A stretch of DNA of 36,520 nt from Roseovarius sp. (GCA_029212365.1 JARGOC010000034.1:1-36520); one strand, 5' to 3'. Shown: positions 23,814 to 33,298, numbered from the stretch's first letter. Notes: a model not told the origin generated them from the sequence alone. Numbers and translations are program-made.

Positions 23814-25142
23814 ATGCCCAACGCCGCCCTTGAACACCACAACCGAACCCAGTTTGAAAAGGCGATCATCGAACTGGCGCCCGGCATCTGGGGCGCCGTG
23901 GGTTTTGCCGCATCCTGCGTCTACATGATCGAGGGCGCAAAGAGCGTCACCATCATCGACACCAGCGAAAGCACCCGGGCCGCGGAAAATATTCTGGCGG
24001 AATTTCGCCAACGGACCGACAAGCCGGTCGGGCGGATCATCTATACCCACAGCCATCGCGATCATATTTCCGGCGCCAGTGTCTTCGCCCCCGATGGCAA
24101 TGTGCCGATCCTTGCCAGCAGCAGCTTCAGCTCAGACCTGGTGGGTGTCGACATGGCCACCATTGCCCCCAACAAGGCGCTTGGGCGGCGCACCCAGGCA
24201 CAATTCGGCATCGGCCTGAGTGATGAGGAACGTATTTCGCTGGGCTGCGGGCCGGGCAATCGCCCGATGCAGGGTCTCGGCGCCGGCTATCTGCCGCCCA
24301 CCCAAAGCATTGCGACCGACTGCGATATCGATCTGGACGGCGTGGCGGCGCGCTTGATCATGGCGCCCGGCGAAACATCCGATCACATGGTGGTCTTTCT
24401 GCCCGGGACCCGCGTGCTCTTCGGCGGCGACAATTGGTACCATGCCTTTCCCAATCTCTACGCCATTCGCGGCACGCCCTACCGGGATTTCGGCACCTGG
24501 GCCGCAACCCTCGGCATGCTTGCCGGCCTTGATGCACAGATCCTGGCGCCCGGCCATACGCGCCCAATTGTCGGCGCTGATAACGTCCGCACGGTGCTGA
24601 CAACCACCCGTGACGCCATTGTCCACGTCATGCGCCAGACGGCCTCTCTGATGGATCAGGGCCTGTCGATGGATGATATTGCCGCCCGGGTCCAATTGCC
24701 GGACGATCTGGCGGACAGGCCCTGGCTTGGCGAATTCTACGGCAGGATCGACTGGTCGGCGCGCGCCTATGCGGCAGGCACACTCGGCTGGTATGATGGC
24801 AACCCGACCCATCTGGGAACACTCTCGTCGCAGCAACGCGCCGCGCATCTGGCAAAGCTTGCCGGCGGTGCGCAATCGCTTATGCTGGCGGCCACCAGCA
24901 CGGATGATCTGCAATGGCGCCTTGAGCTCTGCGACCATCTGTTGGCGCTGGATGCGCCCGCACATCACCGTCAGGCCAGGCTTTTGAAGGCGGAAGCCAT
25001 GGAGGCGCTGGCCGACGACGAGATCAATGCAACGGCACGCAACACCTATCTGTGGGAAGCAAAGCAGTTGCGCCAGGTGTTGGGGGATCAGGCGCCAGAG
25101 AAACGAAAGCCAGGGGATCGGGAACCAGGAGAAACGGCATGA
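23814..25142 (+). CDS. SdsA-like alkylsulfatase, MBL fold, shortened
   Basis: A 442-residue metallo-beta-lactamase-fold hydrolase. THSHRDH gives H79, H81, D83 and H84; APGETSDHM and HAFPNLYAIRGTPYRD are typical of SdsA/BDS1 alkyl- and arylsulfatases, and residues about 280-430 match the helical dimerisation region. The sterol-carrier-like C-terminal domain of full-length SdsA (about 650 residues) is absent, and there is no signal peptide although SdsA-type enzymes are often secreted. It starts three bases after the sulfatase stop and overlaps the TRAP permease by ATGA. It likely cleaves sulfate from an imported alkyl or secondary sulfate ester. Confidence 0.87.
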   Translation: MPNAALEHHNRTQFEKAIIELAPGIWGAVGFAASCVYMIEGAKSVTIIDTSESTRAAENILAEFRQRTDKPVGRIIYTHSHRDHISGASVFAPDGNVPILASSSFSSDLVGVDMATIAPNKALGRRTQAQFGIGLSDEERISLGCGPGNRPMQGLGAGYLPPTQSIATDCDIDLDGVAARLIMAPGETSDHMVVFLPGTRVLFGGDNWYHAFPNLYAIRGTPYRDFGTWAATLGMLAGLDAQILAPGHTRPIVGADNVRTVLTTTRDAIVHVMRQTASLMDQGLSMDDIAARVQLPDDLADRPWLGEFYGRIDWSARAYAAGTLGWYDGNPTHLGTLSSQQRAAHLAKLAGGAQSLMLAATSTDDLQWRLELCDHLLALDAPAHHRQARLLKAEAMEALADDEINATARNTYLWEAKQLRQVLGDQAPEKRKPGDREPGETA

Positions 25143-27238
25143 TCAGCGAGCGGCGGGCAGAAGACAGAACGGCGGATTTCCTGGCCTTTGCCTTTGTCAT
25201 CGTGATTCTGCTTTTTGCAGCTTCCGGCCCGTTGAACGAGTTGGTGCGCTGGATCATTGAAGTTACCTCTGCGGGGTTCGATGAATTGTCGCGGCGCGAC
25301 CAGCGCCTGCTCTTGAAGAACCATTGGCTTGGCAGCGCCCACGGCGGCCTCGAAAAAGCCCTGTTGCGCCCCACCGGGTTGATCCTCGGTCTGCCCATCC
25401 TGTTTTCCTTTGCCATTTCCTTCCTGACTCTGCCCTATCGCTGGCGCTGGGTGAGCTGGGCCCTGACGGCTGTTTCCACGCTCACATTCCTGCTGTGGGT
25501 TGCCAAACTCTTCGCCGTGGATGGCGGCGCCATACCTTCAGCCACAACGACGGATTTCATCCTGTTCCCGCTGGCCGTCGCCTTGACGCTCTATCTGACC
25601 TGGCGGCAATTTGGCGGTTTCATCGTCGGTTTCTGCCTCTTCTGGCTGATCTATTTTTTCTGCCGTGGCCTGCTGCCGGAGTGGACCGGCATTTTTGCCG
25701 GGTCGGAAAGCACCTTCAGCCAATCGATGCGCTCCATGGTGCTGAATTTCTGGGCGCAGACGGGCGGCATGTTCGGCCAGCCGCTGCAGGTGGTCTCGGG
25801 CAATGTGCTGATCTTCATCGTCTTCGGCGCTGTGCTGATGGCATCGGGCGCCGGTGACCTTCTGATGAAAATCGCCAATCTCATGACCGGGCGCTTTACC
25901 GGCGGCGCGGCCCATGCGGCCGTGGCCTCCTCGGCGCTTTTCGGAACGCTCTCGGGCGCGGCCATCTCCAATGTCGTCTCGACCGGCGTCATGACGATCC
26001 CCGTCATCAAGAAATCCGGCTTCAAACCGGCCTTTGCAGCAGCCGTTGAAGCGGCGGCCTCGACCGGCGGGCAGGTCATGCCGCCTGTGATGGGCGTTGT
26101 GGCGTTTTTTGTCGCCGGGCAGATCGGGCTGGAATACCGCTATATCGTGGTGGCGGCGATCATTCCGGCGATATTTTTCTATATCGGCATCTTCATGACC
26201 GTCTATTTCGAGGCGCGTCGTCAGGGTGTGGGGCCTCTGCCGGCCGAAAGCCGCCCCCGGCTGACCCACAGGCAACTGGTGCAATGCCTGGTGTTCATCC
26301 TGCCGCTGGGCGTGCTGAGCTATTTCCTGTTTGTCCAGCCTTCCGTGCCAAAAGCCGGGTTCTACGGCTTTGTCACGGCGCTCATCTGTTCGCTCATCCT
26401 GTTTCCGGCATTCCGCTCCGGTGGCAAGCTCTATCAGGCCTTTGTTCAGGCTGGGCGCATGTCCGCCATGATCGTGGTGATCGTCACCGCCATCGGGCTG
26501 ATCGTCGGTCTGATCCAGGTCAGCGGTTTTTCCGGCCGCCTGTCGCTGCTTTTGGCGCAATTGGCATCGGGCCCCCTGTTTCTCACCTTGATCATTGTGG
26601 CCCTCGGCGCAATCGTGCTGGGCATGGGGCTGCCGCCCGGCGCGACCTATTTCATCATCGTCATTGCCTTGAGTTCCGGCATTGACGCCGTCGGCGTTGC
26701 GCCCCTGACGCTGCATCTCTTCGTGGTCTTCTTCGCGGTGATTTCAACCGTGACGCCGCCCGTGGCCCTGGCGGCCTTTGCCGCCGCACCGATTGCCGGC
26801 GCGGATCCGGTCAGAACCGCCTTTGAGGCGGCGCGCCTGTCACTGGCCGGTTTTCTGATCCCCTTCATCTTCGTCTATCACCCGGCGGTGCTTTATAAGT
26901 TGCAGGTGCTGTTTGGCTGGTTCGGCGAGGAATTGCCCGATTCCCGGGCGATGATTGATCTGGCTACGGTGAGCTGGGGTGATCTGGGCTGGATCGTTCT
27001 CGCCTTCACCCTGTCCATGTGGCTGCTGACCTCCGCATTGGCCGGCTTTGAGAAGAACCGACTATATCCACTCGAGCGACTGGGCCGCGCCCTTGTCGGC
27101 CTGGCGATCCTGCTGCCGCAAATGGGCATTGCCGTTCCGGCACTGATCGCCGGTTTCGCCCTGGTGGTCGGACACCGGTTCCTGAAGGGCGAGCCGTCAT
27201 CCGTCGACGCTTTGAACAAATCCATCAAAACCGCATAA
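25139..27238 (+). CDS. TRAP transporter fused permease (4TM/12TM, TAXI type)
   Basis: A 699-residue inner-membrane protein combining the small and large TRAP membrane subunits. About four helices precede residue 180, followed by the large-subunit region with GRFTGGAAHAAVASSALFG, GAAISNVVSTGVMTIPVIKK and AAASTGGQVMPPVMG, all hallmarks of the fused 4TM/12TM family. The ATG at 25139 overlaps the stop of the alkylsulfatase gene and matches the expected N-terminus. It is driven by the cation gradient and works with the TAXI binding protein encoded next. The operon suggests import of the ester cleaved by the two hydrolases. Confidence 0.93.
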   Translation: MISERRAEDRTADFLAFAFVIVILLFAASGPLNELVRWIIEVTSAGFDELSRRDQRLLLKNHWLGSAHGGLEKALLRPTGLILGLPILFSFAISFLTLPYRWRWVSWALTAVSTLTFLLWVAKLFAVDGGAIPSATTTDFILFPLAVALTLYLTWRQFGGFIVGFCLFWLIYFFCRGLLPEWTGIFAGSESTFSQSMRSMVLNFWAQTGGMFGQPLQVVSGNVLIFIVFGAVLMASGAGDLLMKIANLMTGRFTGGAAHAAVASSALFGTLSGAAISNVVSTGVMTIPVIKKSGFKPAFAAAVEAAASTGGQVMPPVMGVVAFFVAGQIGLEYRYIVVAAIIPAIFFYIGIFMTVYFEARRQGVGPLPAESRPRLTHRQLVQCLVFILPLGVLSYFLFVQPSVPKAGFYGFVTALICSLILFPAFRSGGKLYQAFVQAGRMSAMIVVIVTAIGLIVGLIQVSGFSGRLSLLLAQLASGPLFLTLIIVALGAIVLGMGLPPGATYFIIVIALSSGIDAVGVAPLTLHLFVVFFAVISTVTPPVALAAFAAAPIAGADPVRTAFEAARLSLAGFLIPFIFVYHPAVLYKLQVLFGWFGEELPDSRAMIDLATVSWGDLGWIVLAFTLSMWLLTSALAGFEKNRLYPLERLGRALVGLAILLPQMGIAVPALIAGFALVVGHRFLKGEPSSVDALNKSIKTA

Positions 27239-27256
27239 TTCCAGGGAGGAAACCTC

Positions 27257-28264
27257 ATGCGTAAAACAAGCCTTGCAGCATTGGCTGCATTTACACTGAC
27301 AACAGGCACACTGGCAACGGCCACACTGACAACGGCCGCTTCGGCGGAAGACATGACATTGAAGATGGCGACCATCGCGCCAAGTCTTGGCCAGGCGATC
27401 ACCATGGCAACCTTTGCCAATGTGGTGACCGACAATCTCGACGGCATTGCCATTGAAGTCTCCGGCGGTGGCGCCGCCACCTTGCACCAGATGGAAGTCG
27501 GGCGCGGCAATCTGGATTTCTCCATGACGAGCCCGGTCATCTACAACCTGATGTCCGCCGGCAAGGCAATGTACAAGAATGAGCCCGAAGCCCCGGAACT
27601 GGCCAAGAATGTCAGTCTTTTGATGTGGTTCCCCTATGGGGCCTATCACTTTGCGGTGCGTGCCGACAGCGACATCCAGACCCTCGACGACATCGAAGGG
27701 GCTTCTGTCTTTCTGGGTCCCCAGGGCGGCGGTGCCTATAATGCGGCCCGAGGCTGGATTGAATCAACCACCGGATTGGTTGTTGGCGAGGACTATGAGG
27801 CCATCAAGGCCAATTGGCAGACCGGCTACCAGGCCTTTCTGGACGGCAAGGTGGATGTCTATGTCAATGGCTGCCTCGATCCCTGCGGCCAGTTCATCCA
27901 GTTTACCGAAACCGAGGAATTGCGCTTCATTGGCCCGGAAGATGCAACCGGCGAAGCGGTTGACAAATATCTTGGCAAATGGCGCTACCGCGCGGACATC
28001 GGCAATGGCCTCTACAAGGGCCAGATGAATGAAACGCCGGTGACCTCCTTCGACACCGCTGTCGGCATTTCCGTGCGCACGGAGCTGGACGACGAGACGG
28101 TCTACAAAATCACCAAGGCCTTCTGGGACAATATAGACCAGGTCACATCCGACTCCCCCTGGGCCAAAGCCTTGAGCCTGGAGTTTGCCGCTTCAAAGCG
28201 CGGACTGCTCGATCTGCATCCGGGCGCTGCACGCTACTACAAGGAAGTCGGTGTCCTGAAATAG
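27257..28264 (+). CDS. TAXI-family TRAP solute-binding protein
   Basis: A 335-residue periplasmic protein. Its N-terminus is a signal peptide (MRKTSLAALAAF, a Thr/Ala-rich core, cleavage after ASA near residue 31). The mature part resembles TAXI binding proteins: MATIAPSLGQAITMATFANVV, later LDDIEGASVFLGPQGGGAY and the YVNGCLDPCGQF segment. GGGAGGAAA precedes the ATG, 18 bp after the permease. A rho-independent terminator follows. It determines the substrate of the TRAP system; the ligand is not readable, but a sulfate ester is suggested by neighbours. Confidence 0.9.
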   Translation: MRKTSLAALAAFTLTTGTLATATLTTAASAEDMTLKMATIAPSLGQAITMATFANVVTDNLDGIAIEVSGGGAATLHQMEVGRGNLDFSMTSPVIYNLMSAGKAMYKNEPEAPELAKNVSLLMWFPYGAYHFAVRADSDIQTLDDIEGASVFLGPQGGGAYNAARGWIESTTGLVVGEDYEAIKANWQTGYQAFLDGKVDVYVNGCLDPCGQFIQFTETEELRFIGPEDATGEAVDKYLGKWRYRADIGNGLYKGQMNETPVTSFDTAVGISVRTELDDETVYKITKAFWDNIDQVTSDSPWAKALSLEFAASKRGLLDLHPGAARYYKEVGVLK

Positions 28265-28287
28265 GCCCGATCAGAAGAAAAATACAG

Positions 28288-28317
28288 GACAGGGGCGCCG
28301 GTTCGCCCCTGTCTTTC
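28288..28317 (+). terminator. Rho-independent terminator after the TAXI gene
   Basis: GACAGGGGCG at 28288-28297 pairs perfectly with CGCCCCTGTC at 28304-28313 around a CCGGTT loop and is followed by TTTCC. The stem is strong but the T-run is short, so some read-through into the SDR gene is possible. Confidence 0.75.
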
Positions 28318-28411
28318 CGCCGGTCCCGTGGGAATCGCGCGGAAAAGATCAAACGGCTTGCCACCATCAAAGGCCAAGATTTTCAAGATGACAGGATCGG
28401 GAGAACCAGCC

Positions 28412-29176
28412 ATGCGCGCGGCAATGACAGGAGCGGCCACCGGTATTGGCGCCATCACGGCGCAAAAACTCAAGGCCCGCGGCTATGAGGTCGTGGCGTT
28501 TGATATTTCAGAGCCGGCCGATGTCGACCAGTGGGTGCGCGTCGACATGTCCGATCCCGATGCCATCCGGCAGGCAGCAGACCAGGTCAGCGGTTCATTC
28601 GACTGCCTGATCAACAATGCCGGCCTGCCACCGCGTGCCGGGCTGGAAAAGACCATTCTGGCGGTCAATTTTCTTGGGCTGGTGCAGATGACCAATGCAC
28701 TTGTCCCGATGCTCGTCGAGGGTGGATCCATCGTCAACACCGCCTCGCGCGCCGGCGCCGCCTGGCGGGAGAATATCGACGAAGTCAAAGCGCTCATGGC
28801 CTTGAGCGGACCGGCTGATCTCGATGCCTTCATTGAAAGTCGCAGGATCAACCATATCCGCGCCTACAATCTGTCCAAGGAAGCCGTCATTGTGTGGAGC
28901 ATGGCCCAGACCGAGCGGATGATCGCTGCCAGGCTGCGCATGAACACTGTCAGCCCGGCAGCCGTCAGCACCGGCATTCTCGGCGATTTCTCCGCAGCCT
29001 TCGGCGAGAAAATGGCCCGCAATGTCGCCCGTGTCGGGCGCGCCGGCCTGCCTGCGGAAATCGCCGATGTGATCGTCTTCCTGGCCTCGGCTGAAAGCCA
29101 CTGGATCAGGGGCTGCGATTTGACCATTGATGGCGGCATGGCGGCGTTGGCGACAACAGACCAACTGGGTCTTTGA
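28412..29176 (+). CDS. SDR, 3-alpha-hydroxysteroid dehydrogenase-like
   Basis: A 254-residue short-chain dehydrogenase. TGAATGIGAITAQKL is the cofactor motif, VVAFDI ends in an Asp that points to NAD, CLINNAGLPPR the NNAG strand, TASRAGAAWRENIDEVKALM the Ser-bearing segment with the insertion typical of 3-alpha-hydroxysteroid dehydrogenase/carbonyl reductase members, YNLSKEA the catalytic Tyr and Lys, and IDGGMAAL the end. GGGAGA lies eight bases before this ATG; upstream in-frame ATGs at 28388 and 28328 are less likely. It follows the TRAP operon beyond a terminator and may oxidise the alcohol freed by sulfate removal, for example on a sterol-like skeleton; that link is inference. Confidence 0.87.
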   Translation: MRAAMTGAATGIGAITAQKLKARGYEVVAFDISEPADVDQWVRVDMSDPDAIRQAADQVSGSFDCLINNAGLPPRAGLEKTILAVNFLGLVQMTNALVPMLVEGGSIVNTASRAGAAWRENIDEVKALMALSGPADLDAFIESRRINHIRAYNLSKEAVIVWSMAQTERMIAARLRMNTVSPAAVSTGILGDFSAAFGEKMARNVARVGRAGLPAEIADVIVFLASAESHWIRGCDLTIDGGMAALATTDQLGL

Positions 29177-29201
29177 GCCACGATCCCTCCTTGCTGATCG
29201 C

Positions 29202-32200
29202 CTATGACAATGTCTTCAGGTGCGCTTCAACCCTGTCGCGCTGTTCCTTCACGGCCTTCTCCCACACAGGGCCATAGCCCCGCATCTCCAGCGGCGCCTG
29301 AAGAATGGCCAGACATTGCGCGTGGTTTGCATCCTCGTGGTATCTGGCGACCCGATCCAGACAATCTTCATACCAGCCGATCAGCGCGCGGTTCATCCGT
29401 CGCTCGCCTGTATAGCCGAAAGGGTCGAAAGCCGTGCCGCGCAGGCCTTTCAACCCTGCCAATAGCCGCAACCCGGGCCTGATCCACGGGCCGAAGGCGC
29501 GTTTGCGTGGACGCCCCCTTGCGTCTTTGCCCAGCGGCAACAGCGGCGGCGCCAGGTGATAATGGATCTTGTAGTCGCCCGTAAATGTGGCTTGCACCTC
29601 TTCCTCGAAACCCATTTTGGTATGCAGGCGCGCCACCTCGTATTCGTCCTTGTAGGCCATCAGCTTGAACAGCGCCTTTGCCGCAAGGATGGACAATTCC
29701 TCCCGAACCGCGGGTGCAAGCGCTGCGCCGAAACGGCTCAGGCGATCTCGATAATGTTGACCGTAGGCCTTGTTCTGATAGAGGCTGAGAAACGCCGCGC
29801 GTTTTTCGATCAGGTCTTCCAGGGTGGGTTCCGCGGGCGCGTCGCCACCGACAAATGCCTTCAGGCGTTCCGGCCTGGCGGCCGTGGTGCGCCCGATGGC
29901 AAAGGCGAGGCAATTGTTCTTCACCTGCACGCCGTTCAGGACAATCGCCTGATCCAGAGCCGCCAGCCCGACCGGCACAAGACCCTGCTGCCAGGCATGT
30001 CCCAACAGGATCATATTGGCATAGACGGCGTCCCCCAGCAGCGTCTCGGCCATGCCATTGGCGTCAAGCGCCGCAACATTCTGCGGACCGACGGCCCGTC
30101 GGATGGCCGCTTCCCGGTCATCGGTTCGCAAATCCGCATCGCGGTGCAAAACCAGATCACCCGTCGGCATTTCAGCCGTATTGAGCACGACACGCGTGCC
30201 ATGGCGATAGTGAAGCGAGGCCTTGGGCGAAGAACTGACCACGATATCGCAGCCGATGACAGCGTCTGCAGCACCTTCGCCGATCCGCACCTGATTGAGT
30301 GCCTCTGGCCTGGCGGCAAGCCTGACATAGCTCAGGACAGTGCCGAATTTCTGCGCAAAGCCGGTGAAATCAAGCACTGATGTGCCAAGCCCCTGCAGAT
30401 GCGCGGCCATGGTGATCAGCGCGCCGATGGTCACCACGCCGGTGCCGCCAACGCCGGTCACCAGCAAATCATAGGGCGCATCAAGGTTGGCAAAATCAGG
30501 TTCTTCAATACCTGCCAGAAGCGTCGCCAGCTGCATGCCTGCCGGTTGGCGTTTTGCCCGCTCACCGCCTTCAATGGTGACGAAGCTCGGGCAAAATCCG
30601 TTCAGGCAGGAAAAATCCTTGTTGCACGATGACAGGTTGATCTTGCGCTTGCGGCCGAATTCCGTCTCCAGCGGTTCGACGCTCAGGCAATTGCTTTCAA
30701 CCGAACAATCGCCGCAGCCCTCACAGACCAGCGGGTTGATGAGGGCAAAGCGTTTTGGATCCTCCATTGTACCGCGCTTGCGGCGGCGGCGCTTTTCCGT
30801 GGCGCAGGTCTGCTCATGGATGAGTACGCTGACGCCTTTCACCTCGCGCAATTCACGCTGCACACCATCGAGTTCCGAGCGGTCATGAAAACTTGTGCCG
30901 GCAGGGAAATCACCTGCCGCGTGTTTGTCGATATCGTCCGACGTGATGGCGATGCGGCTGACGCCCTCGGCGCGGCAGGTCTGCGCAATCGCCGCAACGC
31001 TCACTGGCCCGTCCACCGGCTGGCCGCCGGTCATGGCGACGGCGTCATTATAGAGGATCTTGTAGGTGATATTGGCTTTGGCCGCCACCGCCTGGCGGAT
31101 CGCCAGGGACCCGGAATGATACCAGGTTCCTTCGCCAAGGTTCTGGAACATGTGCTGGCCGCCATTGAAATGCGAGCGCACGATCCACGGAACGCCTTCG
31201 CCGCCCATCTGGGCATAACCTTCAGTGTCGCGGTCCATCCAGCTTGCCATCACATGGCAGCCGATGCCCGAGGCCGCCTTGCTGCCTTCCGGCAGTTTTG
31301 TCGAACTGTTGTGCGGGCAGCCGGAGCAGAAATAGGGCGTCCGCGTGGCACCCTCTGTCAGTAGCCTGACCGGCTCGCGTTGGGTCAGTTGCCGGGCTTT
31401 GTCGATGAGCTGTTCACCGGGAAAAAACGGCCCGAGCCGTTCGGCCAGGATCGGCACCAGCCCAAGCGGGCTGAGCTCCCCGGTCCAGGGCACAAGATCG
31501 CGCGTGGCCTCGGCGTCGTGTTTGCCAATCATCTTTTGCGGTTTGTCGCCCGGCCAGTCGTAAAAATATTCCTTGAACTGGCTTTCGATAATGCCGCGCT
31601 TTTCCTCGATCACCAGCACCTCGCGTTTTGCCCGCACGAAATCCAGCGCATCGCGCCGCGCCAGCGGCCAGACCATGCCGACCTTGTAGATGTCGATGCC
31701 CAGCGCGCGGCATTTTTTCTCGTCAAGACCGAGCAGCCGCAGAGCCTCCATCAGATCAAAATGCCCCTTGCCGGTGGTCACGATCCCGTAAGCCGCATCG
31801 GGCAGATTATAGATGCGCCGATCGATCGGGTTCGCCTCGACAAAGGCCTCCACCGCTTTCAGCTTGTAGCCGATGCGGGTTTCGATCTCGACGCTCGGCA
31901 GGTCGGCCCGGCGGATATGCAGGCCACCGGGCGGGCCGTTGAATGCGGGCAGGGTGAACTGCCGGTCCGGCGCGAGCGTGACCGAGCGGCCCGATTCGAC
32001 CGTCTCCGAAATCGCCTTGAAACCGACCCACGTTCCGGAAAAGCGCGACAGTGCGATGCCATATTCACCAAAGGCGCCATATTCCTCCACCGAAGCCGGA
32101 TTGAGTGTCGGCATGAACCAGGACATGAAGGCGACATCCGACTGGTGCGGCATGGAGGAGGAGACGCAGCCATGGTCATCGCCGGCCACCACCAGCACAC

Positions 32201-32630
32201 CGCCCTTTGGCGACGAACCATAGGCATTGCCATGTTTCAGCGCATCACCGGAGCGGTCGAGGCCGGGCCCCTTGCCGTACCACATGGAAAAGACGCCCTC
32301 CACCTGGCATGCATGATCAAGCGACGCCTGTTGTGCACCAAGCACGGCTGTGGCGCCCAGATCCTCATTGATGGCCGGCATGAAGGTAACCTTCTTGTCT
32401 TTCAACACATCCTTGATGCGCCAGAACTCCAGATCCAGTGCGCCCAGCGGGGAACCGCGATAACCGGAAACGAAACCGGCCGTATTGAGGCCTGCCTGGC
32501 GATCCCGCCGTGCCTGGTCCAGCATGATGCGCACCAGAGCCTGGGTGCCGGTCAGGAAAACCCGGCCTTCGCCCAGATCGTAGCGGTCGGTCAGTCTGTA
32601 AGGGCTGATGTGCGCGTTTTTCTGCAGCAT
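29202..32630 (-). CDS. Fused indolepyruvate:ferredoxin oxidoreductase
   Basis: A 1142-residue single-chain 2-oxoacid oxidoreductase. The N-terminal pyrimidine-binding domain includes NEDLGATAVLGAQQASLDH and GDDHGCVSSSMPHQSD; the TPP domain near the middle has FCSGCPHNSSTKLPEGS and MGGEGVPWIVRSHFNGGQH; a cysteine cluster follows (CEGCGDC, CNKDFSCLNGFC); the gamma domain has VTGVGGTGVVTIGALITMAA. It oxidatively decarboxylates aryl- or other 2-oxoacids to acyl-CoA and passes electrons to ferredoxin, usually in aromatic amino acid breakdown. The start has GGAG eight bases upstream. It is divergent from an Lrp/AsnC regulator that is its likely controller. The fused form is common in Proteobacteria and appears intact. 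Confidence 0.94.
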   Translation of the reverse strand: MLQKNAHISPYRLTDRYDLGEGRVFLTGTQALVRIMLDQARRDRQAGLNTAGFVSGYRGSPLGALDLEFWRIKDVLKDKKVTFMPAINEDLGATAVLGAQQASLDHACQVEGVFSMWYGKGPGLDRSGDALKHGNAYGSSPKGGVLVVAGDDHGCVSSSMPHQSDVAFMSWFMPTLNPASVEEYGAFGEYGIALSRFSGTWVGFKAISETVESGRSVTLAPDRQFTLPAFNGPPGGLHIRRADLPSVEIETRIGYKLKAVEAFVEANPIDRRIYNLPDAAYGIVTTGKGHFDLMEALRLLGLDEKKCRALGIDIYKVGMVWPLARRDALDFVRAKREVLVIEEKRGIIESQFKEYFYDWPGDKPQKMIGKHDAEATRDLVPWTGELSPLGLVPILAERLGPFFPGEQLIDKARQLTQREPVRLLTEGATRTPYFCSGCPHNSSTKLPEGSKAASGIGCHVMASWMDRDTEGYAQMGGEGVPWIVRSHFNGGQHMFQNLGEGTWYHSGSLAIRQAVAAKANITYKILYNDAVAMTGGQPVDGPVSVAAIAQTCRAEGVSRIAITSDDIDKHAAGDFPAGTSFHDRSELDGVQRELREVKGVSVLIHEQTCATEKRRRRKRGTMEDPKRFALINPLVCEGCGDCSVESNCLSVEPLETEFGRKRKINLSSCNKDFSCLNGFCPSFVTIEGGERAKRQPAGMQLATLLAGIEEPDFANLDAPYDLLVTGVGGTGVVTIGALITMAAHLQGLGTSVLDFTGFAQKFGTVLSYVRLAARPEALNQVRIGEGAADAVIGCDIVVSSSPKASLHYRHGTRVVLNTAEMPTGDLVLHRDADLRTDDREAAIRRAVGPQNVAALDANGMAETLLGDAVYANMILLGHAWQQGLVPVGLAALDQAIVLNGVQVKNNCLAFAIGRTTAARPERLKAFVGGDAPAEPTLEDLIEKRAAFLSLYQNKAYGQHYRDRLSRFGAALAPAVREELSILAAKALFKLMAYKDEYEVARLHTKMGFEEEVQATFTGDYKIHYHLAPPLLPLGKDARGRPRKRAFGPWIRPGLRLLAGLKGLRGTAFDPFGYTGERRMNRALIGWYEDCLDRVARYHEDANHAQCLAILQAPLEMRGYGPVWEKAVKEQRDRVEAHLKTLS

Positions 32631-32720
32631 GATCCTGTCTCCACAAAGGGTCTTTGAGGAGCATTCTACCGCCTAAAAGGTGGTTTATCGTGCCATATAC
32701 GCTGTGTTTAACCAAAAATA

Positions 32721-32735
32721 TGGTAAGATTATCCA
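32721..32735. promoter_or_regulatory. Candidate Lrp/AsnC operator
   Basis: TGGTAAGATTATCCA, an AT-centred imperfect palindrome in the divergent gap, agrees at about ten of fifteen positions with the classical Lrp consensus and lies 32 bases before the regulator's ATG. A second imperfect dyad, ACCGCC-TAAAA-GGTGGT, is at 32668-32684 closer to the oxidoreductase. Position and composition are the only support. Confidence 0.35.
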
Positions 32736-32766
32736 GATATCATAACTATGTCGGAAGGGCCAACCA

Positions 32767-33225
32767 ATGCAGATTGACGAGCGCGATCGCAAATTGCTGA
32801 ACCTGTTGCAGCAGGATTGCAGACTGTCGAACACGGAACTGGCCGAGAAAGTAGGCATGTCCAGTTCGGCCTGCTGGCGCAGGGTTCGGGCGCTTGAGGA
32901 GGCCGGCATCCTTGCCGGCTACAGCGCCATTGTGGAGCCGCGCCGGCTGGGCCTGACCTTTCAGGCCATCGTGCACGTGCAATTGACCCGCCACGATCCC
33001 GCTGCGCTTGAAGCATTCAAACGCGCTGTTTCGAGCCGCCGCGAGGTACGGGATTGTTTCGCCACCACCGGCCAGGCCGATTATCACATGCGGGTGATTT
33101 GCGCCGATATCGACGCCTATAACCATTTCCTCGAGGATTTCCTGTTCCAACTGCCAGCGGTGCGCAGCGCCCAGACCAATGTGGTGCTGAAGGAAATAGC
33201 CCGGGCGGGGTCACTGGCGGTTTAG
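32767..33225 (+). CDS. Lrp/AsnC-family transcriptional regulator
   Basis: A 152-residue protein of standard length. The N-terminus IDERDRKLLNLLQQDCRLSN, helix-turn-helix AEKVGMSSSACWRRVRALEEAG and IVEPRRLGL linker are typical Lrp/AsnC; the C-terminal RAM domain (about 65-145) includes FATTGQADYHMRVICADI. GGAAGGG precedes the ATG. It faces away from the indolepyruvate oxidoreductase gene across 136 bp, the usual arrangement for amino-acid-responsive control of a neighbouring catabolic gene. The likely effector is an aromatic amino acid or its 2-oxoacid, by inference. Confidence 0.92.
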   Translation: MQIDERDRKLLNLLQQDCRLSNTELAEKVGMSSSACWRRVRALEEAGILAGYSAIVEPRRLGLTFQAIVHVQLTRHDPAALEAFKRAVSSRREVRDCFATTGQADYHMRVICADIDAYNHFLEDFLFQLPAVRSAQTNVVLKEIARAGSLAV

Positions 33226-33298
33226 AAGACAGCTGCGCCATCGTGTAAAAGATTTTGATGTCTGCCCTGCCGGATGATCAGGTTCAGCAGCGCAATTC

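Noticed and set aside
22152..24065. Long open frame (637 codons) on the minus strand opposite the sulfatase gene
   Set aside because: It lies antisense to a clear sulfatase and part of the alkylsulfatase gene, has His/Gly/Arg-biased composition with no recognisable motif, and is a by-product of GC-rich codon use.
25538..26716. 392-codon minus-strand frame within the TRAP permease
   Set aside because: His/Asp/Arg-rich translation typical of the antisense of a membrane protein gene.
31380..32657. 425-codon plus-strand frame within the indolepyruvate oxidoreductase gene
   Set aside because: Antisense shadow of a well-supported gene; no domain-like sequence and no ribosome site.
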